Source: Eurosta solidaginis
Lineage: Eukaryota; Arthropoda; Insecta; Diptera; Tephritidae
Direction of reading: 5' to 3'
NCBI RefSeq assembly: GCF_040869045.1
Contig: NC_090323.1
Coordinates: forward strand, 265,364,392-265,428,391
DNA: 64,000 bases
In this document: positions 11,361 to 22,679 of the stretch, one piece after another
How positions within the stretch are numbered: position 1 is the stretch's first letter
Layout of the letters: each line of letters begins with the position of its first letter
Notes under the pieces: generated by a model
Databases searched by the model: none
Told to the model about the DNA's origin: nothing
What the model saw: the letters and a program-made list of their open reading frames with translations, nothing else
Program-made: the position numbers and the translations under genes

Positions 11361-12131
11361 AACCTGCTTCGCTTTGAAGACCTGACGATGAAGCGAACAG
11401 GAAACCGGATCCGCTGTGGGAAGCCACTGCCAGAGGCCTCCGATGCCAATCAACGTGGGGCACGACTCACCCCTGAGATAAGAGTCTCAACGTCCTACTA
11501 CGAAGCTAGCCGGGCAACGTAGGTCCATCAAAAAAAGGTTTATTCAAATCGGGAATTTATTCTGTTTCCTAGTTTAAAGGGCTTTGCGGCAATCAGACAT
11601 TTGTTATGGAGAACTCGTCAAAACTCCGAAAGATGATTTCTAGTGGTTATCGCCTCCACAGAAAGGCAAAACAAAAAAAAGGTGTAGACATTTTGATCTG
11701 GAGAACTCGTCCAAACTCCGAAAGGCTAGTCCGACCTAAGCGTGGACTACCAGGGGGTTCACGGTCCTCGGTGAGTACGCGTGTGAACCTCCTATGAGGT
11801 CAGTGCTCGGGGAGAATACTGGGCGATATGTCCCCGACCGCCAAAACGCCCAGACAAAAAAAGAGGTCCAATTGGTAGGTATATAAAAAAAAGTCAAACT
11901 GTAATTTGGCAAAGAAACGTTCTTTCTGGTTCATTGCGGACGAATGTCCGAAGCGTGAAAGCGACCTATCAATTTCCCGTTTAGGTCTTCGAGATCATAC
12001 AGTGCATTGCCTATTTTTCGAAGCACGCGACACTTCAGGTATTTTGGTAGGAATTTGGCGTTAATGCCCTGTTTGAAGTTACTTAAGGCAAAGTTTTTCC
12101 GAAAAACTTCCTGACCTTCCTTATAGTTGAC
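11361..12131 (-). other. 3' untranslated region of the LTR element
   Basis: Lies between the integrase stop and the 3' LTR. It has a short duplicated motif ('ggagaactcgtcaaaactcc' near 11608 and a near copy at 11700). No env-like ORF with a signal peptide or membrane segment is visible. Confidence 0.5.
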
Positions 12132-13019
12132 TTACCTAGAGCGCTTGTTATAGGTGCTTACTCCCCTATCCTTGGCCTGATCTAAATTTCTACGGATCTG
12201 CTCACGAATATTGGTCAACTTGTCAGCTCTGCTTACTACCGTAACCTGGTCTTCCCGAAGGCTGCCGAGTTTCTCTAAAATGTTGTACGTTGAGGCATGT
12301 TGGACCATATTTTGGCCATATAATGCAAAGCATGGAGAACGCTGAATCGCCGTATGAAAATCACTTCTCAAAACTGATAAAATCTCGGGTATATGCTTAT
12401 CCCAATCGGTATGGTCAGGTTTATCTTTCAGGAAAATCCTAATCTTCGAAACAATTTCTCTATTAACGCGCTCGGATGCGTTTGCTTGGGGAGAATATAA
12501 CCCCGTCCTCACGTGCGTCACCCCGTAATTTGCAAAAAATTGGGTTATTTCCTTCGAGATAAACTGTTTACCATTGTCACTATGAATAAACTCAGGGATC
12601 CCTACAGCCGGAAAAATTTCTGAAGCGAAGTAATTTATAAAGTTAACAGTGGTGGCTCTCTGCATGGGCTTTAGCCAAACGTATTTTGAAAAATGGTCTA
12701 GTACTATAAAAATAAATTGATTTCGCCGCTTAGATCTCGGATACGGTCCTAGGAAATCGCAATATAATCGCTGAAATGGCCTCTCGGATTCGAAGGTACT
12801 CCCTATAGGTGGCCTCGACTGTTGGTTAGTAGGTTTTACCGATTTGCAGGTATCACAACGCTGGAGGTAGTCCCTGACGTCTTTAGGCTGCTGCGGCCAG
12901 AAGTACTTCTGCCTAACACGTTCTAAAGTTTTCTGCCACCCGCCATGGTAACTCCGGTTAGCGTCATGTGTAGTCTCACTGCTTCCTAAGTCAACCCTTT
13001 CGGCAACCATAATCGCCAC
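12132..13019 (-). pseudogene. Retrotransposon integrase
   Basis: About 295 residues are readable. An HHCC zinc-binding N terminus (HDANRSYHGGW ... CDTCK) is followed by the catalytic core, with the first Asp in CDFLGPY, the second in HSDNGKQF and the Glu in QANASERVNR. The DDE triad is therefore preserved although the element is dead. The C terminus ends in STYNKRSR, a common ending in this lineage. It would join viral DNA ends into the host genome. It is out of frame with the RNase H part upstream, which makes it part of a broken pol. Confidence 0.85.
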
Positions 13020-13063
13020 AGCGAGTCTTCTTCCCCTTCCATTTCTTTACGAAATTTAACCCG

Positions 13064-14593
13064 TTAGAAAATTACCCCGTCCACCACTCGTAAATCCGGA
13101 AGCGATTCCTCATTTTCGGTGACGGTCCGAATCAACTCAAAATATTCGTTGCTGCTAAATTCGGGAGAGACTAAATCTATTTCCCCGGGTGTGGTAGTGA
13201 AAGTCAACTCATCGGCATCAAACCGCGACAGCGCATCTGGTACTACATTCAGGGTGCCCTTACGATGTTCCATTTCAAAGTCGTATCCTTGCAGTAAGAG
13301 CGACCACCTCGCCAACCTCCCGCTCAAGTCCTTTTGTGTCATTAACCACTTGAGACTTGAGTGGTTCGTGATGATACGAAACGGTAATCCCTCAACATAG
13401 GGTCGGAAACGCTTCACGCTGATTATGGCGGCGACACATTCCAGCTCGGTTACCGTGTAATTGCGTTGAGCATTATTCAGCTTTTTCGACACAAACGCGA
13501 TTGGATGCTCAGCGCCCTCGTCATCGACCTGGAACAACACTCCGCCAACACCTATTTTAGACGCGTCGCATTGGATTACGAATTCTCTGGAAAAATCAGG
13601 TTGGGCCAAGACAGGAGCGGAAGTCAAAGCTACTTTTAGTTTTTCGAAGGCCTCTATAGCTTCAGAGGTAAGCTTGAACGGGCCTGATGACTTACGGAGA
13701 CAGTCGGTCAAGGGACCTGCCAAGTCAGCAAAATTGGTAATAAACGCCCTGTACCAATTCGCCATGCCCACAAACCTACGCACTTGCCGAGGGGATTTAG
13801 GGATCGGGAAGTTTTGCATTGCTTCTATTATTCCCGGATCCACTTTCAAACACCCGCTGCCTATCAAGTACCCTAAGTAGCGTATTTCCTTCTGACAAAA
13901 TTAACTTTTTTTCACGTTTATTGTCAGCCCTGCGTCTCTCAAACATTGGGCCACTTCCGCTGGCAATTTCAGGTGGTCTTCAAAATTAGTGCTGCATACA
14001 ATTAGGTCGTCCAGGTAGACAAAGACGTTCTCTCGCAGACGCGAAGGGATTGCCTTGTCCATCAGCCTACTCATAGTCTGCGGTCCATTGCACAGACCAA
14101 ATGGCATTACTTTGAAGTGGTACAGAGGCCTCCCCGGAACTGCGAATGCTGTTTTTTCCTTGGAGGACTCTGTCAATTTGATCTGGAAGAACGCGTCCCT
14201 CAGATCAATGCCACTAATAAAATGCGTATCTTTCAGTCTGCTCAATAACCCGTTGATATGAGGCAGGGGGTATGAGTCCTTCTTAGTCACCGCGTTGACC
14301 TTCCTGGAATCTATGCACAGCCTAACTTTACCTGGTTTCCGGACCATTACTACAGGACTACACTACGGGGAGTTTGATTCTTCTATAACTCCTAATTCGA
14401 GTAACCTGTCTAGTTCGCTAAAAGCTTCGGCTTGCCTCGGTGGCGAAAGAGGGAAATGTTTGCTTTTTATGGGAACGGCATCACCGGTGTCGATGTGATG
14501 CTCCACTAATTTAGTTTGCCCTAGGCCTAATTTCTCGTACGAAGGAAACGTCTCGATGACCTTTTGCAATTCTAATTTCCGGTCTGGTGACAA
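13064..14593 (-). pseudogene. Reverse transcriptase and RNase H of the LTR element
   Basis: The RT fingers and palm run from about 14593 to 13901. The catalytic motif is YLDD in VFVYLDDLIV, and LPFGLCNGP-type and FVGMANWYR motifs are visible. RNase H (about 13700-13200) has Asp in QCDASK and Glu in TELE, but the third catalytic position reads TNHSSLKWL where TDH is expected. In-frame stops interrupt the frame at 14363-14365 (probably a Trp codon, NSP*CSPVV), at 13901-13903 (KKS*FCQK) and at 13064-13066. A frameshift precedes integrase. Confidence 0.85.
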
Positions 14594-14864
14594 TTCCTGG
14601 AGGTTAAGTTCCTCTTCCTTTTCAAGTCTAATCTCTATGCACTCTACGCTTGGGAATATTTCGCGAGCTAACGCAAATGCTCTCCAAAAATCTACTCCGA
14701 AGTAGGCTTCTTGGAGAAGTGAAGGGACAAGGTAAAAACGAATAACCTATGTGATATTTTTAAAGGTGACCGGTAGAGATACTGAGCCTAAAATGTTTTA
14801 TTGTTGCCGCCCGCGGTATATACGAACGCATGTAAGGGCTGATATCACTGGTCGACGGCCAAAA
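14594..14864 (-). pseudogene. Protease-RT linker of the LTR element
   Basis: On the minus strand the reading resumes after the nested transposon with FGRRPVISALTC and continues in broken frames toward LEKEEELNLQELSPDRK, the usual stretch before RT. It is joined to the protease part at 18188 once the 3.3-kb insertion is removed. Confidence 0.6.
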
Positions 14865-17800
14865 TTTACCAGAGACGCCGTTATGAAATTCGTATGTAAA
14901 ACCACCCCCTGATTTCGAAAATCGAGTTCATTTTTGATTCTATGGTACCGTTTTTGAGATATTTGCAATTTACCGTTATTCGAAAAAACCAAAACGATGG
15001 CTCCCTTTAATTACGTATATCTCACGAACGGGTCAAGCAAGTTTACAGAATCGGAAAGACGATAAAATTTGCTATAAATGCATCATACATTGTTTTTTGC
15101 TCAACGATATAGTTTTCGAGATATTAGCTCATCATTTCAGATTTTTGTTTTTTTTATGAAAAAATATGAAAAAAATTACTTTTTGCGAGGGCAGCATGCA
15201 AAAACCACAACTTTTTTTCCAAATATTTTTTATTTACGTAAAGCTCTGTTTAATTAGAAAAAAGATAAGCTATCATCGAAGAAAATCGATGCAAAACTAC
15301 GTAAGTTATAAGCGATCAAATAAAAATACCCAGGTTGCGCAATTTCAACGTATACCTCAAAACGTATGTATGGTATAAAAAAGAGTGAAATATCTAGCTT
15401 TGCTCTGTTTCTATTTAGTTAAAAGTTCAATTTATGAATGAAATTACCCATATTTTTAACTTTTTTTTTTTTAATTTATTTATATTTGTACTATATTCTA
15501 ACAATCTTTATCTTTATTTTATTTTACTATGTAGTCGAAATAATTGTGTTCGACTTTGACGCTTATTCAGTTTAGGATGGGTTTCTCTTATGAGAAACCA
15601 GCAGTAATCACCCATCATTGCGACGTCCCAGAATCCTTGATACCGATTTTCAATTAATTTCATTTGCTGATGAAACCTTTCGCCATGTTCGTCATTTTCG
15701 TCGCCAAGATTTGCCGGAAAAAAGCTCAAATGTGAGTGCAGAAAGTGAATTTTTAACGACATATTTACGCCTGGAAAGAAAATATTAGTTAGGTAAACAA
15801 GTTATAGAATTTTGGGAAATTAATTTTAATAAGCCTTTAATATTTACCCATTTTCGCATAATTATTGATTAAGTCGTTCACTATCTGCTCGTAGTTAGGG
15901 CTTTTGTGTCTACCAGAAAAGAACCAACGACGTTTTCAAAGGATTCCCACGCTGCTGCCTCAACTGATGAGAGTAGTCCTTTGAATTGATTATTGTTGAT
16001 CAACTTTTTTATTTGTGGTCCGACAAAAATACCTTCCTTTATCTTGGCTTGAGAAATATCTGGAAAAATTGTTTTCAAATAGTCGAATGCTTCGCCTTCT
16101 TTGTCCAAAGCCTTAACAAAGTTTTTAATGAGACCGAGCTTGATGTGTAAGGGTGGAAGTATGATTTTCTCTTTCTTGACAAGAGGGGTGTATTTGATGT
16201 TATCTACACCAACGGTAAACTCGACTCTTTCCGGCCAATCCTTTCTGACGTAGTGGTCCTTACGAGCTCGGCTATCCCACTTGCAGAGGAAGCAGCAGTG
16301 CTTGGTGTAGCCACTTTGTAGACAGCATAGCATTGGAACGACTTTGAGATCAGAACATATTTTCCAATCATGCTCTTCATATTTGATAAATTTGAGTAGT
16401 TTTTGCATTTCCTCGTAGGTTTCCTTTGTATTTACTGCATGTGCTAGCGGGATAGAAGGCTTTTTGTTACCAATATGCAATAATACAGCCTTTAAACTCA
16501 GTTTATTGCTGTCTATGAACAATCGCCACTCTTTTGGATCATATTTTTGACCAAACTCTTTGAATAAACCAGGAATGTCGTTGCAGTAGCATATACTGTC
16601 TTTCTTGGTATAGTGTTTGGAAAATGATTCGTGACGAGTTCTACAATATATCACCTTAACATCGGATGATAAAAATTTAAATTGTTGCATACGAGAAGTG
16701 TGGATCTCGGCCTTTTCCTTGGATAGTTCCAAATCTCTTATCCAATCATTAAGTTGTGCTTGTGATAGAACGTTTCTCTCTTTTCCCATGCGACATTCAG
16801 TACAACTTGATTCCCCGCACTCAGATGTTACTGTTGACAATGGAACTGGATCCGCAACTGCCGTTGAATGTAGTACTGGTAATGTCACTGTAGGTACGCT
16901 GGCATAGGTTACTCTTCTTGATCTTCCAACGCCAAGTACTTTTGTTTGACAAATATAGCACTCTATTGAATGGCAAGTAGGTTCTCTCCATATCATTGGT
17001 GTATCAAATTTTATTTGTTGTCCGGATTCCGACTGAATCAATTCTATTCGACACGATGTACACAAAGTGTTCGGTGTCCATGGTTTTTCAGCATTTTTAG
17101 GCTCAATGCCAAATTACTTGGAGTATAAAGTTTTGATATGATCTGAGAACACTCGTCGTCGCCTTATGATAGTATATTGGCCACACATGAAACAGAACAT
17201 ATCTGGATCGTTATTACACTCAAATTCTCGCGTCCTTTTACTCATTTTATTTTTTTTACTAAATCACGGTTTTGAAATTTGACTTATGAACTGAACTATC
17301 TCCGGCGAGCCTTGCAGATGTTATGAAGTTTCAAGGCGCATTAACTCATATTTATACTCGGAACAAGAATAAAATTTAAAAAATCAAATCTGACCTAGAC
17401 AGAAAGGTTCCTTTTTATACGAAGCCGGGAAAAGAAAATACTACCTGCTTTAGATGTGAGCTTTAAAAATTTTCTGTGTCTTATAATTTTGAAAATCTAC
17501 CTGCATACTTACCCATAAGTGACGGAAATACATGTTTATAACTACATGCCTACAGCAGCTTTTGAACCCAACCACTCTTCCTTTCGATGCAACCACTCTA
17601 CCTACTATAAAACAATTCGAGTATTAAAAGTACTATTTGATTTATTTAAAGAAAAAGTATTATCCTTGTTATGGTGGTATTCGTTTATCCGGATAATATC
17701 CCATTTGCACTTTATACCTTATATATATATGTATACATACATTGAAGTTGCGCAACTTGGTTATTTTTATTTGATCGCTTATAACTTACGTAGTTTTGCA

Positions 17801-18187
17801 TCGATTTTCTTCGATGATAGAGTATCTTTTTTCTAATTAAACAGAGCTTTACTTATATAAAAAATATTTGGAAAAAAAGTTGTGGTTTTGGAATGCTGCC
17901 CTCGCAAAGAGTAATTTTTTTCATATTTTTTCATAAAAAAAAAACAAAAATCTGAAATGATGAGCTAATATCTCGAAAACTATATGGTTGAGCAAAAAAC
18001 AATGTATGATGCATTTATAGCAAATTTTATCGTCTTTCTGATTCTGTAAACTTATTTGCAATTGCTTGACCCGTTCGTGAGATATACGTAATTAAAGGGA
18101 GCCATCTTTTTGATTTTTTCGAATAACGGTAAATTGCAAATATCTCAAAAACGGTACCACGAATTTCATAACGGCGTTTCTGGTAAA
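14865..18187 (-). mobile_element. DNA transposon with about 500-bp terminal inverted repeats, unclassified
   Basis: The ends 'tttaccagagacgccgttat' (14865) and '...ggcgtttctggtaaa' (to 18187) are inverted repeats. Similarity continues inward for about 500 bp on each side: 'cgataaaatttgctataaat' and 'aaactacgtaagttataagc' near 15060 and 15295 mirror sequences near 18030 and 17790. It interrupts the retrotransposon between protease and RT. It encodes one spliced gene. The target duplication is unclear because the flanks are A-rich. It is younger than its host element. Confidence 0.8.
15514..17245 (-). pseudogene. Transposase-like gene of the long-TIR element
   Basis: The predicted start ATG is at 17243-17245. 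The N terminus has Cys pairs (CFMC, CTSC, CYIC) suggesting zinc binding. Conserved-looking blocks follow: YCNDIPGLF, EWRLFIDSNKLSLKAVLL, CFLCKWDSRA, PPLHIKLGLIKNFVKALD and, after an intron of about 70 bp (near 15779-15850), DEHGERFHQ and NRYQGFWDVAMMGDYCW. I know this family from many arthropod and cnidarian genomes as unnamed repeats. Candidate acidic catalytic residues are in LFIDS, CSDLK and GERFHQ, which is inference. It is broken by a TAA at 17114-17116 and a frameshift near 15890. Confidence 0.7.
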
Positions 18188-18643
18188 GAAAAAAGTTGAA
18201 ATTCGTGGTCCAGTGTATTCGAAGCCGTTATCCTCTAGGAATTCTAATCCATTTTTTCCTAATATGTAGACGTTGGCTCCCGAGTCCAACAACCCTACAA
18301 GAAAACTATCTTTAATTTTAGCCTTTACGAGAGGCCTTTCATCTTCTTTAAGCGTTAACGTGGTGGCTTGCAGCAATCTACGCTCCTGTACTCTCCTGTG
18401 GTATCTCTTCCTGCACTTCAAAATATGGTCCGATACCGGGTATTGTTCGAAAATGGTATGTCTTATTTGTTCATACCTATGTTCCCTTTCTTCTAGGTTC
18501 GGTGGAAATTGCGTTTGGCAAGCGACATCCCTATGCTGGCGTTGCAGAATTCTGGTCGGTTCGCCCATCGCGGATGAGGACGTTTGACTCTCGGATTCGG
18601 AACTATTCGAATTGTCCGTACTGTCAGAGTAAGTTACTATCAC
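18188..18643 (-). pseudogene. Protease region of the LTR element
   Basis: A frame of about 180 codons contains VGLLDSGANVYILGKNGLEF. DSGA is the active-site triplet context of a retroviral-type aspartic protease. The frame is cut after YTGPRIST by the nested transposon. The upstream Ser/Thr-rich part probably belongs to the end of gag or to a linker. Confidence 0.75.
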
Positions 18644-18762
18644 ATTTGAGGGTTCTTCTGCCAGGGTACTACTGCACCTCGGAAGCTCACCACCTCCATG
18701 CAGAGATTCACCCTCTGGTTCAGTGCACGGGACGACGCCTAGAGCACTGGCTGGTGTGGGAG

Positions 18763-20036
18763 CTATGAAGCCGAACGAGTTTCCCCGGCCTTCTCGCTCG
18801 GGTACTGGTTTCTCTGCCTGCGATGGTCCCTAGGGCATTTTGGAGTTAATACTCCCCTATGGTCGCATTTGAAACAAAAAGGATTCCTAATTGGTTCCTC
18901 ACAGTATATGTATGAGTGGCCCATTACCTGACAATTCCAGCATTGGATTCCCGAATAGTCCGGTCTCCTGTTGCGTCGATAGTCCAGCGCCTCTATCTGC
19001 GGATCCAATTCGCAATCCTCGCCTTCCATCCTCATGTACGGGGTTGTCACGCGTGCTTCGTTTACATGCCGTCCTGGGTAAGTGGCTCCCAACAGCTTGC
19101 TTTCTTTCAGCACTTGTTCACCTCTGCGTGCTACATCGCGTAGATCATGAAGGGTCCTTACATCTGCGTTGAAAAGCATCATCTTAAGGCTACTGTTGAC
19201 GTTTCTTTTTATTATGTCAATCAGTAGAAGCTCCGACATGGGTTCTCTTAAGCGTGCGTTCAAGGAGATTATGTCCGTGTGGAACACGTCATAGCACTCA
19301 CTTGCTTTTTGCTTTCGAATGGAGATATCCATCATGATCTATTGGTCAGTTTTCAAAGTGCCAAACTCTCTTTTCAATGAGTAGCACAAAAAGGCATATG
19401 TCGCATTTGGGTTTTGTTTCGTGAACAGCCAGTACCATTCTTCGGCCCGCCCGGAAAGAAACAGGTGGAAACTAGCCATTATTTGTTCGTCCGTGCATTG
19501 TGTGCGCTCACACAAGGTGTTCAGTTTAAAAAGGAAATCGGCTACGCTCCCAGTGCCGTCGAAAGAGATTTTCCACTCCTGCGGTTTCACTACTATGCTG
19601 CTTGGAGTCGGTTTTGATCAATTGATTGCTGCGCGGATTCGAGAGCGGCGTTGAGCTGGTCCATATTGGTTCTGATTGACCCCATCTCTCTCCGCATTTC
19701 CTCCTGCGAAGCCTGGAACAGTTGGTGTAGAACGTCCACCCACGAGCCTCCACGAGTAGCTTCGTCCTGCATTCCTGCGTCATTTACCCGGTCACCTGCA
19801 GCTTCTCTTATATTTCCCATTCCATAATTAGGTGGTAAAGCACCAGCTCCATCTGGAGCGGAGGTCGACACGTTGGTCATTAGCCCCGAGATATCATGCG
19901 CGTTTAATAGGGGTGCATTCGGATTACTGGTGCTTCCAGGTCTGTCCAGTTTATCGCGAGGGTCTTTCAGGTCCGAGCCCATATTTATTACTGCGGGATC
20001 TCCGTATTGTCCCCCTACTGGGGTGTGCACCACCAA
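18763..20036 (-). pseudogene. gag of the Osvaldo/Ulysses-like element
   Basis: Two overlapping frames together give a Gag of about 420 residues. The N-terminal part (20036 to about 19600) ends in a helical stretch (SQEEMRREMGSIRTNMDQL). After a frameshift comes the capsid-like part (EEWYWLFTKQNP, REFGTLKTDQ, SECYDVFHTDI). An in-frame TAG lies at 19339-19341. The nucleocapsid has one good CCHC knuckle, CWNCQVMGHSYIYC. A second, CFKCDHRGVLTPKC, has Val where the His should be. Confidence 0.8.
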
Positions 20037-21267
20037 GGGACGCCTGGCCTTGGAGAAAGCCCCCTATTATTACCGCCCCGGTTCTGGTTTCCCCGAAAGC
20101 TTCCCGAACTCCCGAACGGAGTATTTCGGCCCGGTTGGCCGTACGACTGCTCGCGTGACATAGTCCGGTGAAAAAAAAAATGTAACTAGTTATGTGGTAG
20201 TTGATAAAAAACTTTTGCCGCGTAATGCAGTTAGGGGTCAAAAAAAAAGGTCAGAATTCCCCCTTCCCCTTATACCCTAAACGATGGGTTGTTTTAAAAA
20301 TAAAAAAAAATTATATATAGGTATAAAAAAAGTGCGCGAGGAAATACCAAAAAAAAACTCGCAAGCATAAACACTAGAATAGCTAGCCGTATCTAACAAA
20401 AAAAAGTCGAGGCTGCACAAAAAAATTGAATAGTTATATATTTTGTATAGTCAATGGGAATGCTGATGGGTCGATTTCTCCAGAAGGTACGAGGTACAAC
20501 AAAAAAAATCACATAAATTCATTCATACTTGTCCCTAGTGCTCTCAACCGCTATGCGAGGGGGTCTTAAGGCCCCCCTCCGAGACTGGTTGGGGCCACTA
20601 GGGTCGGTACCAGGCACACACGGGTTGGTCTCAACACGCCCAGCCGCAACGCAGGGGCAGTCTCCAGGGGCTCGCCCCTGGGACTGGTTGGGGGCGTTGA
20701 GGCCTCCCGTCCATTCTCACTGGACAACCCTCCCACCTCCGCCGCAATGGGTGGAGCGGTTTCGGAACCGCTCCCCCAGTCTGGTGGGACAGGAAGGAGT
20801 GCCACTTTGAATCCCAGCTCAACCCGTCACCATCCAGGTGGTATTCTAACTAACACCTGGGACGTGGGATGAGCTGGGGTTTTCTCAACACATACACACA
20901 CGCACTCACACTGGACATCACAAATTCGGCAAAAAAAGAAGTTATATAAAAAAATTTAACATTACAAAAAAACCCAATTAACGGACGTATATTTTCCAAA
21001 GCCGACTAACGGACAACTTCCGGCAAACTAAAATCCCAAATCTACAAAAAAAACTAAGTGCGTTCAGCACTGCCTCACCGGGTGAATACCAAATCCGAAG
21101 ACTGACGTGTAGTCACATGGCGCCTTCGACTACTGCCCCCTGATCCGTCAACCATTCCACCGCAACGCAGGTGGCTGCTCCTGCGGCTGCTCACCTCGGA
21201 CTGGTGGAATGGTCAACTTCACACGTTGCCCGAGCTGACCACTGAGACCAGCGCCTCAGGTGCCACG

Positions 21268-21288
21268 TTGGGCGCCATCTGTTATGGC
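21268..21288 (-). promoter_or_regulatory. Second primer-binding-site-like copy
   Basis: The minus strand reads CATAACAGATGGCGCCCAAC and continues GTGGCACC. It duplicates the last bases of the LTR together with the PBS about 65 bp further in. This inner copy matches the tRNA-Lys 3' end over more bases (TGGCGCCCAACGTGG) than the one next to the LTR. Confidence 0.6.
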
Positions 21289-21332
21289 GCCCTCAGTAAC
21301 TGTCATCGCGACAGTGCCTCGGACGCCAAACC

Positions 21333-21344
21333 GTTGGGCGCCAT
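21333..21344 (-). promoter_or_regulatory. Primer-binding site, tRNA-Lys type
   Basis: TGGCGCCCAACG on the minus strand, just inside the 5' LTR end (TAACA, 21346). It is complementary to the CCA-terminated 3' end of tRNA-Lys and would prime minus-strand DNA synthesis. Confidence 0.75.
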
Positions 21345-21345
21345 C

Positions 21346-22629
21346 TGTTATGGTATCGCATTTTCGATGGAAGCAGTAAGGAAGGCGGTCGGCATGATGT
21401 GGTGGTGCACATTGGCTAGTCATTGTCGGCTGGGGCGGGTCCTTGCCAACCTTACTGTTCCTGCGCCATGAACAGAAAAAGTTCCTATCATGCCTATCAA
21501 AACTGAAAGCTGTCAAAACCAAAAACCCTGACAGAAGCGCAGAGACCGACTCAAAACGCTTATAAATTCAAACTAAAACAACATCCGGCCGAACCGGATG
21601 TCACGGACAGGCCGTTAATATTCAAAAGATTTAAACTTCAAAAAAAATCAAACGCAAAAAAAATTTACCGAACCGGACATGGCCGGTTACTAAAGCTCAA
21701 ATTCAAAAGAAAAAAAATCTGAAAAGTAAAAGAAAGGGAAAAGGGCCGAATATATAGAGGGGCGCCGCGGGTGGTGTTGCGACGCCCGGTTCTATGCCCA
21801 CCCTCAAAATCCATGGCCACCGACGCACCTATTTTTCGGTGGCACCTTACCTGTAGACCCTACGTGCCTTCTAAATAAATGGCGATGCCAGCATTCCCAT
21901 TTTAAATATTAATTTATTTATAATTCATTTCTATTAACGTATGTAAGCAACAAAAAAAATAAGATAATGCAGGTTTCTTAACCAGGGCTACAGCATTGTT
22001 GAACTACGAATAGCTAATTACACTATGAAAATGTAGGTAAGTGTGTGTAGTGCATAAGTGAGAGAAAAAAAAATGATCCAACAGATCACACTTTATTGGG
22101 CCGAAATCGAAACGAATCTAATATGAATACTTAAGTAGGACTAAGCTTGTTCTGTTGGGGGTTCTTTTCTTTTCTCTTACTTTTGCTCTTAATATTTCAA
22201 ATTATACAATTATTTATGTCTCCCCTTTTTTTTTGATAATCGTTATAAACGCTATGTGTGAGAAAAAATATGTAATTAAATGTACTTATGTATTGTAAAT
22301 ATACTACCTACAAAGTAAGAATTTGGTAGAATTTTTTTCTTTTTCATTCACATTCACAAAACATATTTTAATACTATAAAGTTTGGATACAAATTTCGAT
22401 ATTTGGGGCTCTCTTACAAAATTATTATGTGGTCGTAGTAGAACTTAATTTTGAGTGTAACAAAATATCAATTTGGAATAATGCGCATAGTATAATGATA
22501 CTAATATGTAATATGTACTAAGAAAATTGGTTACAAAAACCATAAAGATGAAATTGCGATAGCAGTATGTATTACGTGCAGTATATTATTTTCGTCTTGT
22601 TGTTCGAAAGATATTGCAAGCAATAGCGA

Positions 22630-22679
<50 letters not shown>

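Larger units (their letters stand above)
20242..21345 (-). other. 5' leader of the LTR element
   Basis: About 1.1 kb between the primer-binding site and gag, GC-richer than its surroundings. It contains repeated 'ggactggttggggccac'-like and 'ggactggtggaatggtca'-like segments and two primer-binding-site-like sequences near its 5' end. No ORF of note. Confidence 0.55.

Noticed and set aside
11431..11470. Plus-strand 'caacgtggggc' near the 3' LTR as another primer-binding site
   Set aside because: The match to tRNA-Lys is partial, it lies on the wrong strand for this element, and no LTR end adjoins it.
20529..20822. Overlapping ORFs on both strands in the GC-rich leader
   Set aside because: They lie between the primer-binding site and gag, overlap on both strands, and show no motif. 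Most likely composition-driven.
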